A stretch of DNA of 64,000 bases, taken from positions 465,114 through 529,113 of the forward strand of contig CBDFGS010000010.1 in assembly GCA_965247255.1 (NCBI GenBank). The letters are read 5' to 3'. The first letter of the stretch is position 1, and the number at the start of each line of letters is the position of its first letter. Made by a program: the position numbers and the translations under genes. Source of the stretch: CBDFGS01 sp965247255 (GTDB lineage: Bacteria; Chloroflexota; Dehalococcoidia; Lucifugimonadales; CAUZJF01). Below, piece after piece: positions 55,759-64,000 of this stretch. A model generated the notes under the pieces. That model was given only the letters and a program-made list of their open reading frames with translations, did no database searches and was not told the DNA's origin.

Positions 55759-56859
55759 CTACGCCGCCGACGGGACCAGCTTTACGCAGACGGGACTCGG
55801 TACCTCGGTTACGTGTCCGGTGGCATCGAGCTTACCGGTCTTCTGGTCGATTCGGAAGGTCACGATTGTGTCGGTGTCCTGGTTCGCACCCAGCAGGAAA
55901 TCCCCCGTCGGGTCGATGGCGAAGTTGCGCGGCGTCTCGCCGCGAGTCGGTTCATGATCGACGTACGTGAGCTTGCCGGTCTCGCCGTCGATGGCAAAGA
56001 TGACGATGCTGTCGTGCCCGCGGTTGGAGCCGTACAGGAACCCTCCGGAAGGAGAGACGTGCACATCCGCGCAATAGCTAGTACCGTCGAAACCATCAGG
56101 AAGAGTCGAGACGGTCTGTATCTCGGCAAGTGTGCCGCTGGCTTCGTCATAAGTGAACGCCGTAAACGTCGAGGCGAGCTCGTTGATCACGTAGGCGTGT
56201 CGCCTGTCGGGGTGGAATGCGAAGTGGCGTGGTCCCGCTCCGGGGCGGACCTTGGCCCAGAGAGTCTCGTTCGGGACCAGCTTGCCGAGTTCGGTATCCA
56301 GCTCGTACACCGCGATCCTATCGATTCCCTTGTCCGCAACAAAGGCGTATCGGCCCGCTGGGTCCAGGCTTACGGAATGCGGGTGCGGGACGTTCTGCTG
56401 CTCAGGGTCGATGCTCGAACCGTGGTGCTGTGCCGAGTCGCTGGCCGGCCCGAGAGTGCCGTCCTCGGTGATAGGGAGGACGGAGACAGTCCCGCCGTTG
56501 TAGTTTGCGACCAGCACGAATCTGCCGGTGCTGTGCACGCTCAAGTGACACGGAGTTGCGCCGACTGAGGGCTGCCGGTTCAAGTAGGTGAGCTGCCCTG
56601 TCTCAGCCTCGATGGAAAAAGCAACCACCGCGCCATCGGCGCGGCCGTCGAAGTCCGCTATTTCGTTAACGGCGTAAAGGAGACGGCGTTCGGGGTGTAT
56701 AGCCAGGAAGGAAGGATTTTCTCCGGCCTCGGGGAACTGGCTGACAAACTCCAGGGCGCCTGATGAGGCGTCCATCCGGTATGCATAGATTCCTTGCTGG
56801 CTCCCGCGGCCGTAGGTACCAACGTACACTAGCGGCTTTTCGGTGCCGTTTCGGCTCAT
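55759..56859 (-). CDS. Lactonase family (seven-bladed propeller) protein
   Basis: 366 residues of the 6-phosphogluconolactonase/carboxymuconate-cyclase-like propeller family. Hallmarks: VYVGTYGRGSQQGIYAYRMD, PSFLAIHPERRLLYAVNE, GATPCHLSVHSTGRFVLVAN, PHPHSVSLDPAGRYAFVADKG, GPRHFAFHPDRRHAYVINE and GETPRNFAIDPTGDFLLGAN. The role is probably hydrolysis of a sugar lactone; no signal peptide. Monocistronic. Confidence 0.92.
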   Translation of the reverse strand: MSRNGTEKPLVYVGTYGRGSQQGIYAYRMDASSGALEFVSQFPEAGENPSFLAIHPERRLLYAVNEIADFDGRADGAVVAFSIEAETGQLTYLNRQPSVGATPCHLSVHSTGRFVLVANYNGGTVSVLPITEDGTLGPASDSAQHHGSSIDPEQQNVPHPHSVSLDPAGRYAFVADKGIDRIAVYELDTELGKLVPNETLWAKVRPGAGPRHFAFHPDRRHAYVINELASTFTAFTYDEASGTLAEIQTVSTLPDGFDGTSYCADVHVSPSGGFLYGSNRGHDSIVIFAIDGETGKLTYVDHEPTRGETPRNFAIDPTGDFLLGANQDTDTIVTFRIDQKTGKLDATGHVTEVPSPVCVKLVPSAA

Positions 56860-56997
56860 GGAGTTGCTCCTGATCGCATCGCTCGTGCCTCCCGGCCCAC
56901 CTGCGACATTGCACTCACCCCAGGCCGAGCTAGCGGCGTCTATCCTCCGGTGTCGCGGTCCGGCACTCCGTTCCCAACCGCGTCGGGCCGAAGGTCT

Positions 56998-57288
56998 TTA
57001 GGAGCTGTAGGTCGCGGCGTCCGACATTACCCAAATCGTGTCCTGCCACTCCGCCCCTTCAGTCCCCGCCCGCGAATTGAACTCAGCGCCAAGCGCATCG
57101 GCGAACTCATGCCAGGCGTCGTGAGACTCCCACTCCTCGACCACCAGGACGCGGCTCTGGTCCCCTTCGGCACGATAGACCTTTCCTGAGATCAGCCCTG
57201 AAGGCTTTTGGCCATAGCCCCACTCGCTCGCTGACTTGAACTTGTTCCAGTCTACGGGCCCGACCTGCATCGTAAGCAGTACTGACAT
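56998..57288 (-). CDS. ABM-fold (antibiotic biosynthesis monooxygenase-like) protein
   Basis: ATG 57288 after AGGAGA gives 96 residues: MSVLLTMQVGPVDWNKFKSA, then YRAEGDQSRVLVVEEWESHDAWHEFADALGAEF. This is the beta-alpha-beta ferredoxin-like dimeric fold of the ABM superfamily. A longer frame to 57351 is less likely. It could be a stress or heme-related enzyme; function not established. Confidence 0.65.
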   Translation of the reverse strand: MSVLLTMQVGPVDWNKFKSASEWGYGQKPSGLISGKVYRAEGDQSRVLVVEEWESHDAWHEFADALGAEFNSRAGTEGAEWQDTIWVMSDAATYSS

Positions 57289-57507
57289 GTCGTCTCCTAC
57301 TTGGTAAAATTTCCCCCGGCCCTCTAAGGATGCCCCCACGCTCACCTTCATCCTGAGGCCGCGAAGCTAGGCTACCAGCGCCAATGGGAGGGGTCAACCG
57401 GATTTCCATTCCGGTCATGCGCCGGAGCATCCGAGGGAAGGGGCTACGGACGTCCGGGATCCCAGCAAATCGATGATTCTGTTGGAGCAGTCAGCGAGGT
57501 CGTTCTG

Positions 57508-58656
57508 ATGAGTGCGGGGCGCGGTTCTCAATTCGACGTGGCGGTGGTCGGCCTTGGCGCGATGGGCAGCGCCGCCTCGTATCACCTCTCGAAGAGGGGC
57601 GCGCGCGTGCTAGGCCTCGATGGGCTCGCGCCTCCCCACAGTCTTGGCTCGTCTCACGGCGACACCCGCATCATACGTGAGGCCTACTACGAGCACCCAC
57701 TGTACGTGCCCTTCGTTCAGCGCGCCTACGAGTTGTGGAGCGAGCTGGAGGAGGAGAGCGGTCGAGACCTGTTCCAACTGACCGGGGGCCTTATGATCGG
57801 GCCTCCAGAAGGCGAGGTGGTGAGCGGGGCGCTGCTCAGCGCGCAGACTCACGGGCTCCCATACGAGAGGATGTCGGCATCCGATGTGAGGCAAAGCTTC
57901 CCCGCTTACCGCCTGACGGACGACATGGAGGCTGTATGGGAGCCACGGGCGGGCGTCCTGTTCCCCGACGGCTGCATCGAGGCCCCCCTTGAGCTGTCCG
58001 CGAAACAGGGCGCGGAGCTCCGGGTTGACGAATCGGTGATCAAGTGGCAATCGGACGGGGAAGGCGTGGAAGTAGTAACCACTGCAGGCGAGTATCGCGC
58101 CGGCGCGCTACTGCTGGCCGCGGGGGCGTGGAACGCTCAGCTCGTGCCCGAGCTCGACTTGCCGTTGACCGTGGAGCGGCAGGTCCTCTTCTGGTTCGAG
58201 CCCAAGGACAACCCGCAGACGCTACGCGCAGGCAGCCTTCCAATATTCTTGTTCGAGTACAGTGCCGCCGGCGACCTCTTCTACGGCTTTCCGGACATGG
58301 GCGACGGTGTCAAGGTGGCGCGGTACCACGGAGGAGAGCTTGTAGACCCGGACACGATACGCAGAGAGGTCGACCAAGACGAGGTTGACCGCATCCGCGA
58401 GCCTATGAGGCGTTACTTGCCGGACGCGGAAGGATCGCTGGTCAAGACTGCGGTGTGCATGTACACCAACACTCCGGACTACCACTTCCTGATCGATTTC
58501 CACCCGGACCACCCTCAGGTGCTCATCGCGAGCCCATGCTCGGGACACGGGTTCAAGTTCGCCCCGGCCATTGGGGAGGTCCTGGCCGACCTGCTGACCG
58601 AAGGGCGCACTGATTTCGATCTGAGCCCGTTCAGTCTGGCCCGGTTCGGACTTTGA
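57508..58656 (+). CDS. Monomeric sarcosine oxidase/N-methyltryptophan oxidase family flavoenzyme
   Basis: A 382-residue FAD amine oxidase. N-terminal dinucleotide motif VVGLGAMGSAASYHLSKRG (about 13-31), and the family motif SSHGDTRIIREAYYEHPLYV. The Cys in TAVCMYTNTPDYHF (about residue 317) is the covalent FAD attachment site in MSOX, and SPCSGHGFKFAPAIGEVLADL closes the FAD domain. It oxidises an N-methyl amino acid with release of formaldehyde and peroxide; exact substrate unknown. Confidence 0.92.
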   Translation: MSAGRGSQFDVAVVGLGAMGSAASYHLSKRGARVLGLDGLAPPHSLGSSHGDTRIIREAYYEHPLYVPFVQRAYELWSELEEESGRDLFQLTGGLMIGPPEGEVVSGALLSAQTHGLPYERMSASDVRQSFPAYRLTDDMEAVWEPRAGVLFPDGCIEAPLELSAKQGAELRVDESVIKWQSDGEGVEVVTTAGEYRAGALLLAAGAWNAQLVPELDLPLTVERQVLFWFEPKDNPQTLRAGSLPIFLFEYSAAGDLFYGFPDMGDGVKVARYHGGELVDPDTIRREVDQDEVDRIREPMRRYLPDAEGSLVKTAVCMYTNTPDYHFLIDFHPDHPQVLIASPCSGHGFKFAPAIGEVLADLLTEGRTDFDLSPFSLARFGL

Positions 58657-58721
58657 TCAGGCAAGGCGGGCTCCCTCGGGCCGCCCCTGCGAATGGAAAG
58701 CGGTTATGCGGGGCTTGGCCG

Positions 58722-60971
58722 CTATTGCGTGGGCGTGAAGCTGGATGGGAAGTCGCCGGAGAAATAGAGGTAGACATCCTCGCTGCCCAGGGGTGTCTTG
58801 AGCTTCCGGTGCAGGAAGTAGTCCATGGCGTTGCGCCACGCCTTTCGGTCCACTAGAGCGCCAAGGAATGTCCCTGGCGTCAGGCCTCTGTAGGTTTCAG
58901 GAAACCACCACCGGTGCTTCATGCGAACTCCGCTGGTATAGCGCTCCCCTTCTACCAGCACCGGGTCCGTTTTCGCGTAGTTCGTCGAATGCACCAACAC
59001 AACTGACGAGTCCACGGCGGCGTCCGCGAGGCCGTCGGAGAACGACGGGTACTGTATCCCCTCCTTGCCTCGGAGGTACCATGCCCACGGCCAGGTGAAC
59101 CCGCTGGTGCCGTCGATTGCCATCGAAGCGCCCTTAGGGTCTCCCGATGCGCTTGCGACGCCTGCCACGTCCTTGACGTGATCGGCCAGAAGGGCGATGT
59201 CGGGCGTCGTTTGCGTGTAGACCAGCATCTCCACCGGAATGTCACCGTTTTCATAGCTTGCCCGCCACCCCGCGCGTACAGTAATCGCCAGCAGAATCAG
59301 TACGACCGGGACCAGGGCGAAGGAGGCGAAGTTCGAACCGCCCACCCTACGCGCCACGAAGTACGCCGACGCCGCCAAGGCTAAGACCACCACGACGGAG
59401 ACCGCGGCGGTGATGGGCTCGGTACCCTCGCCGTCCAAAGAGACGAAAGCCACCTGCCAGAGCGCCACCACAAACAGAGGTATCCCGGGGAGCAGCAACA
59501 GGCCGCCCCCGGAGGTGAGCCGTCGCCACTGGACTCGCTCGACGGCTTCTCCCAGGAACCTCCCGCCGAGCACGATCATCGGGAGAGCTACGTTCACCAG
59601 CAGCCACGGCATCTTCTCGCTGGCGATGGTATAGAGTACGAAAGTGGTGGCAGCCCAGAATACGAGGAAGCTCCCGAAGGGGTCGCGCCGCCTAATGTAG
59701 TAGACCCCGCCCACTACCGCCAGAATCAAAGGCAGAAACTCGTAGATCGATGTGATTAGGACGTAATAGAACCACGGCTGCCCCCCTCTCGCCTCGCCCT
59801 GCTGCACAAGCCAGTAGCCCAGAGACTGCCACACCCCCGAGCCTAGGCCGGCGAAGTTAGTGAAGAAGGTGGTGTACAGAGGGATCCACACAGCGTAGAA
59901 GATTCCGGCGCATCGCCACCATGTTGACTTTCTCCACCTCTCGCCGACCATGGCCGAGATGATCAGCAGGGCGCCAACGACCAGGAAAGCCAACACCAGA
60001 CCGCCGCGGACCGGCGCCCCGATGGGCCCCGGCCCCCCGACCGGGCTGGCCAGCACCAGTCCCGACCACGCCACCAACCCCGTGTCCTGCACCACGCTGA
60101 CCAGCGCTGACCATTGCGGCAGTGACAAAGTGACGAGTAAGAGAAGGAACACGGCTGGACGGGAGAGTTTCGACAGCTTCAGAGCTCTGGTAAGCGTCGA
60201 CCATGCGCCGGCCGCCAGCCGGACCAGAGCGACAGGGGGGGAGACCTCGCCGATGGTCACCCCTGCTCTGATCGACTCCCAGTTTCGATACGTAACGACC
60301 AGGACCAGATACAGCCCCAGGGTAGCCACGACGATGAAGGCGGTCTCCTTCGTCGCCAACGCCAGGGCCAAAAGCGACGAAGCGATATACAAGTACCGAT
60401 TGCGGCCCTCGTCGATGTAGCGCCACATGCAGATGACCAGCCCGAGGGTCCAGACGGCCATGAGGATGTCGTTGCGGGCGAACCGGCTGAAATAGAGCAT
60501 GGCCGGCGAGAACGCAAGCATCACCGAGACGAACAGCGCGCCGAGTGTTCCCAATCGAGCGCGGAAGAGGAACGGAAGTCCAACGAGCAGAGTCCCAGCG
60601 ACGGCGTATATCACCCTGGCTGTGAATTCGCCGTCTCCAAACAGGAAGAAGGCGCCTGCGGTCGCCTCCATCTGGAGCGGGCCGTGCATCATGGGCTCAT
60701 GCCTGTACCCCAGTCCCGTGGATAGATACCAGGAGTACATGGCGTGCAGGCTCTCGTCGTGGTGCATGGCGCGAGAGCCCAGGTCCCATAGGCGCATGAC
60801 GGCTGCGGTTAGAATGAGCGAGCCGTACGCCGCAAGCTCCCAACGGCGTGCCAGCAGGCCCGTAGAAGGCGCGCCCGTGGAGGAGGAGCCGGGGTCAGCC
60901 GAGGAGGCTGGAGGGGCCGACTCGGCCGCCTCTCCGCGCTTTGCACGTGCCGGCTTGTCCCGCCTAGGCAT
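58722..60971 (-). CDS. Agl23/TIGR03663-type membrane glycosyltransferase-like protein
   Basis: 749 residues with about 12-13 predicted helices. A disordered Arg/Ala/Ser N-terminus precedes the first helix. The first loop has LGSRAMHHDESLHAMYSWYL, the acidic motif of GT-C glycosyltransferases, followed by HEPMMHGPLQMEATAGAFFLFG. The second gene of the pair follows on the same strand at 61.3-63.6 kb. Such pairs are proposed to act in lipid-linked glycan assembly at the membrane. Confidence 0.85.
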   Translation of the reverse strand: MPRRDKPARAKRGEAAESAPPASSADPGSSSTGAPSTGLLARRWELAAYGSLILTAAVMRLWDLGSRAMHHDESLHAMYSWYLSTGLGYRHEPMMHGPLQMEATAGAFFLFGDGEFTARVIYAVAGTLLVGLPFLFRARLGTLGALFVSVMLAFSPAMLYFSRFARNDILMAVWTLGLVICMWRYIDEGRNRYLYIASSLLALALATKETAFIVVATLGLYLVLVVTYRNWESIRAGVTIGEVSPPVALVRLAAGAWSTLTRALKLSKLSRPAVFLLLLVTLSLPQWSALVSVVQDTGLVAWSGLVLASPVGGPGPIGAPVRGGLVLAFLVVGALLIISAMVGERWRKSTWWRCAGIFYAVWIPLYTTFFTNFAGLGSGVWQSLGYWLVQQGEARGGQPWFYYVLITSIYEFLPLILAVVGGVYYIRRRDPFGSFLVFWAATTFVLYTIASEKMPWLLVNVALPMIVLGGRFLGEAVERVQWRRLTSGGGLLLLPGIPLFVVALWQVAFVSLDGEGTEPITAAVSVVVVLALAASAYFVARRVGGSNFASFALVPVVLILLAITVRAGWRASYENGDIPVEMLVYTQTTPDIALLADHVKDVAGVASASGDPKGASMAIDGTSGFTWPWAWYLRGKEGIQYPSFSDGLADAAVDSSVVLVHSTNYAKTDPVLVEGERYTSGVRMKHRWWFPETYRGLTPGTFLGALVDRKAWRNAMDYFLHRKLKTPLGSEDVYLYFSGDFPSSFTPTQ

Positions 60972-61070
60972 TACAGGCCTGGCCCTCTAGCGCAACGAAT
61001 CTCAGCGGCCCAACCCGGGAACGAATTGTAGCTCAAATTCCCTTGCGAACGAAGATGGGCGCCATAAGTT

Positions 61071-61190
61071 CCCCCCCTGTAAAAAAGCGGCGCTCCACGT
61101 TCCCGACGACAATGAGGCGCCCCACGTTCCCCCCTTTGAAAGAGGGACACCCCACATTCCCCCCTTTTAAAAAGGGGGGCTAGGGGGGAT
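61071..61190. repeat. Tandem-like C-rich/A-rich repeats with hairpins
   Basis: Three degenerate units of CCCCCC-T(n)-AAA-type and CCCCACGTTCCCCCCTTT-type sequence, ending in the palindrome CCCCCCTTTTAAAAAGGGGGG (61159-61179) and GGGGGGCTAGGGGGGATT. This kind of repeat is common between genes of environmental genomes. It fills the 300-bp space between the two membrane-protein genes; no gene seen. Confidence 0.6.
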
Positions 61191-61269
61191 TTCGAGCAAG
61201 GTCTCGTAGACGCGACGGACGTCCGAGGCGCAATGTCTATTCGATGAAGCGGAGGGACAGTGCGTGCCA

Positions 61270-63603
61270 TCATCTGACCCGGTAGATGACGACGTCGCCA
61301 TCCTGGAAAACGGTGTTCATGAAGGTCGCGAACTTGAGCAGACCATCCGGCCCGTACTTCGTTCTCTCCCGCGGGCCGACATACACGTAGTCTACGTCGT
61401 ACTTGGCTAACAGGTCTCTCGCCGTCTCGACGTCTTGAGTCTGGTAGATGGACGTAACGTCCTCCGCGCGACCCTCCAAGGAGTCGGCCGAGCCACGCCA
61501 CTGCACCTCGTGGCCTGGCCAGCCGAGCACCGTGGGCACTCCCGTGCTGGCTGAAATCCGCCCATGCGGGGTGTAATCTCCGCCGACCGCCTCTAGCACG
61601 GCCGAATCTCCCGCGGCCTTCTCGCGAATGTACTCGATTGCGCGGTACTCGCTACCGCCTCCGCGGTTGGTGAACGCTAGTCCGTCGAGGGTCGCCCCCT
61701 CGTGGAACAGATCGCCCTTCGTCGCGGCCGCCGCGAACGTGTAGTAGCTGGCGCTTCCGAGAAGTACAACGAAGATGGCCGACCATACGTGAGTCAGGAC
61801 GTGGGCCCAGCCCCTGGTGCTCTCTCTCAACGAGCGCCAGTAGTATAGGGCGAAGCCAGAAGCCGCAGCAAGGACAATCCAGCCCTGATAGTAGAGCTTG
61901 AAGACGGTGTTCATCCGCTCGTGAGCGCCTCCGAACGAGTCGTCGACGAAGAGCAGCTCGGGGCCCATGATCAGAAGCAGCCCCAGTGCCGCCAGCAGCA
62001 GCGCAAATACCTTCCCTGAGGAGTCCCGAGCCTCCCGCACCAACCACAAGGCGCTATAGACCGCCACGCTGATTAGCAGGGCCGCCGGGAACACGTGGAC
62101 GAGCCTGCCGGCGAGTCCACTGGTTGTGCCGCCCCTCTCGAGGACAAGGTACGCCCACACCGCGTACGGGGAGAAGCCAATCAGGAGAGACACGGCAGTC
62201 ATCCGGCCCCACTCCTTGGTCACCGTCGTCCGCCAGAACACACCCATTACGAAAGGGACCACCGCGACGAAAAACAACGCCCAGACGATGAACATATGGA
62301 GAGGCCGCGTGGGCGCGTGGGTTAGCGCTCCGATGCCGGAAACCTGGCTGGTAAAGGTGAGCAAGTACGGCAGGATGAGCACAAGAGCAATCAACACGAC
62401 CGACACGCCGACCGCTAGGCCCTCCCCGACGACCCGCTTTAGCTTCGGCCCGTGGACTTCATACGCCTTGATCCCTGCGACCCCAATGACCACGGCGGAA
62501 AATACGGGGAGGTCCCACATGTTTGTAAAGGCCAACCCGCCAAGCGAGAGGCCCATCGCGCCGATTGGAAGATATGTGGACGCGCCGAACCTTCCCCATC
62601 GGATGGCGGGCGATCTTAGGTAGTGCCAGCAGAGCGTAAGGAACAGGACCACGAAGGGAATCGACATGACGTGGGGGTGGAGGTCCCCGAGGATGAAGCT
62701 GAAAAAGGGGAACTCGTGGATCGTATAGTCCACTAGCTGGTCGCCATCAAAGGCGCCGATAACACGGGTGGCCCGCCACCACCAGTAAAACTCATCGGGC
62801 CGCCACGACTCCGTCAGGGTCGGAGCGGGCCCGTCGAGGCCGTCCACCTCAACCCACTCCCAGAAGACCTCTGCGCCTATTCCGTTGGCGCGCATGAACT
62901 CGAAAATCCCTTCCTGGTTCGCCACTGCAACCAGTAAGATCGCCGCCGCGACACCGCCGGCCAGCGCAACACGCAGACGGCGGGAGTCGGCGTGGACCAT
63001 ATTCGACACGAGACCGAAGATACCCATCGCTCCCAAGGCCGGGATTAGAGCAAGCGAGAGATTGTACGTGATGTTTGAAGGGATCCCGGTAAGTTTGCTC
63101 AACGTCCCCATCATCCAGTAGCCGAAGTAGTAGTAGCTGACCGCCTCCCCTCTGAGCCAGGGGTCTTCCGGCGGTCCGAGTGTCGACCGGATCGACGCGT
63201 TGAGAAACGCGAAATCCATCGGTTGCTCGGTGTGGTCGATGGCCGGGTCGTAGGCACGGTAGACGACAAAAACGACGAACGTCGCCAGAAACACCGCCTG
63301 CCCGGTCAGAATCAGAGCCCGTCGCCGGACCAGAAATCGCCAGATCTCCCGGTCTCGGCGCCAGGCGTACCATCCGGAGGCCCCCGCCATCACGAGAAGG
63401 AGAAGGGCTATGGTGAGCTGGACGCTGGGAACGATTCGCAGAACGCTAAGAGTCCACGAGACGTACCCGATGAGGAGTATGCCGAAGGTGGCGCTGACGC
63501 CGAATCCCCTGTCGCGCAGCCGGGGGAAAAGGTAGTAGCAAATCGGGAAAGCCGCGAGGCCGATAACCTCAACCGTTACGAGCCAGAGAAGGACGTTTAG
63601 CAT
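61270..63603 (-). CDS. Chlor_Arch_YYY (DUF2298) membrane protein
   Basis: 777 residues with about 15-18 helices and the recurring motifs of this family: FAFLNASIRSTLGPPEDPWL, AVSYYYFGYWMMGTLSKLTG (the Tyr-rich YYYFGY motif that gives the family its name), DYTIHEFPFFSFILGDLHPH, and RMNTVFKLYYQGWIVLAAAS. The family is a probable GT-C glycosyltransferase found in Chloroflexota and Archaea. It partners the Agl23-like gene. Confidence 0.88.
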   Translation of the reverse strand: MLNVLLWLVTVEVIGLAAFPICYYLFPRLRDRGFGVSATFGILLIGYVSWTLSVLRIVPSVQLTIALLLLVMAGASGWYAWRRDREIWRFLVRRRALILTGQAVFLATFVVFVVYRAYDPAIDHTEQPMDFAFLNASIRSTLGPPEDPWLRGEAVSYYYFGYWMMGTLSKLTGIPSNITYNLSLALIPALGAMGIFGLVSNMVHADSRRLRVALAGGVAAAILLVAVANQEGIFEFMRANGIGAEVFWEWVEVDGLDGPAPTLTESWRPDEFYWWWRATRVIGAFDGDQLVDYTIHEFPFFSFILGDLHPHVMSIPFVVLFLTLCWHYLRSPAIRWGRFGASTYLPIGAMGLSLGGLAFTNMWDLPVFSAVVIGVAGIKAYEVHGPKLKRVVGEGLAVGVSVVLIALVLILPYLLTFTSQVSGIGALTHAPTRPLHMFIVWALFFVAVVPFVMGVFWRTTVTKEWGRMTAVSLLIGFSPYAVWAYLVLERGGTTSGLAGRLVHVFPAALLISVAVYSALWLVREARDSSGKVFALLLAALGLLLIMGPELLFVDDSFGGAHERMNTVFKLYYQGWIVLAAASGFALYYWRSLRESTRGWAHVLTHVWSAIFVVLLGSASYYTFAAAATKGDLFHEGATLDGLAFTNRGGGSEYRAIEYIREKAAGDSAVLEAVGGDYTPHGRISASTGVPTVLGWPGHEVQWRGSADSLEGRAEDVTSIYQTQDVETARDLLAKYDVDYVYVGPRERTKYGPDGLLKFATFMNTVFQDGDVVIYRVR

Positions 63604-63701
63604 GCGCGGTACATCGCGATTCTACGGTACGTTGAGCTTAATCCCGTGGCGCGCTGGATCCTAGCGGGATTCCAGGTCTCGAGACATAGTAGCTGCTATG
63701 T

Positions 63702-64000
63702 TCAATCGGCGGCGCTGGAGCCGAATAACGCGTCCACGAATTCTGGGGGGTCGAAGCGGGCGAGGTCCTCGGGTTCCTCTCCGGTGCCGATGTAAAGCAC
63801 CGGCAGCCCGAGCTCACGAGCGATGGGCACTACCACGCCGCCTTTCGCCGTCCCATCGAGCTTTGCGAGGAACACGCCGTCGCAGCGGAGCGCCTCTACG
63901 AACGCGCGCGCCTGTAGAAGCCCGTTCTGACCCGTCGTTGCGTCCATCACGAGAATGACCTGCTGTGGGACGCCTGCGTCCTGCCGGGTGAGCACGCGTT
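63702..64000 (-). CDS. ftsY: FtsY signal recognition particle receptor, C-terminal part
   Basis: The frame extends past the window edge. The visible part is the end of the NG GTPase domain: VILVMDATTGQNGLLQARAF, then FLAKLDGTAKGG (G4-type TKxD equivalent with closing loop), LPVLYIGTGEEPEDLARFDP and FVDALFG. This distinguishes FtsY from Ffh. FtsY docks ribosome-SRP complexes at the membrane. The N-terminal two thirds are outside. Confidence 0.92.
   Translation of the reverse strand, partial: RVLTRQDAGVPQQVILVMDATTGQNGLLQARAFVEALRCDGVFLAKLDGTAKGGVVVPIARELGLPVLYIGTGEEPEDLARFDPPEFVDALFGSSAAD

Overview
The window is high-GC bacterial DNA that most resembles a Chloroflexota genome of the Dehalococcoidia/SAR202 type. 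This rests on the pair of multi-membrane proteins at 58.7-63.6 kb (an Agl23/TIGR03663-type glycosyltransferase and a 'Chlor_Arch_YYY' DUF2298 protein, a pairing typical of Chloroflexota and Archaea). It is supported by an enolase-superfamily racemase, NHL, lactonase and DUF1800 proteins and a sarcosine-oxidase-type enzyme. The assignment is inference; no rRNA or tRNA gene is present.

Layout. (1) 1-17.4 kb is a prophage or phage-like element. Its left part carries a phage PP-loop (PAPS-reductase-like) gene split by a group II intron that itself contains two further copies of the same 739-nt ORF-less intron (a double twintron). Next comes a candidate structured RNA of about 120 nt and a large serine recombinase. 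A long minus-strand operon then encodes only the head module: three tiny overlapping genes, terminase small and large subunits, a portal-minor head fusion, a gp10-like protein, a HicAB cassette, a prohead protease fused to an HTH domain, the major capsid protein, connector-like proteins and a ParB-methyltransferase. No tail gene is seen. (2) 17.5-25.6 kb is a chromosomal DUF58/vWA operon broken by IS1380-family elements. (3) 25.6-44.9 kb is a graveyard and landing zone: truncated SDR, DUF4238, leucine-rich-repeat and replication-relaxation-like genes, an IS256 element containing an IS1380 copy, a head-on pair of IS21 elements, a second HicAB module and a tyrosine recombinase, with an amidohydrolase and an enolase-superfamily gene among them. 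(4) 45.2-51.8 kb is a two-gene Eco57I-type methyltransferase plus PLD-helicase locus, probably defensive. (5) 52-64 kb is mostly housekeeping or catabolic chromosome ending in the 3' part of ftsY.

Mobile DNA dominates. A 131-bp unit (127-bp element plus duplicated CTAG) occurs four times and breaks three genes in ways that can be repaired on paper. Two copies in inverted orientation form a compound element with a passenger ORF inside the DUF1800 gene. All three group II introns are exactly 739 nt once nesting is undone, and each carries an EBS1 loop matching its own insertion site.

Several genes carry single frameshifts (PP-loop gene, second istA, Eco57I-type methyltransferase). These may be real decay or residual sequencing error, and the sequence alone cannot tell. 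Boundaries were derived by hand; no database search was run.
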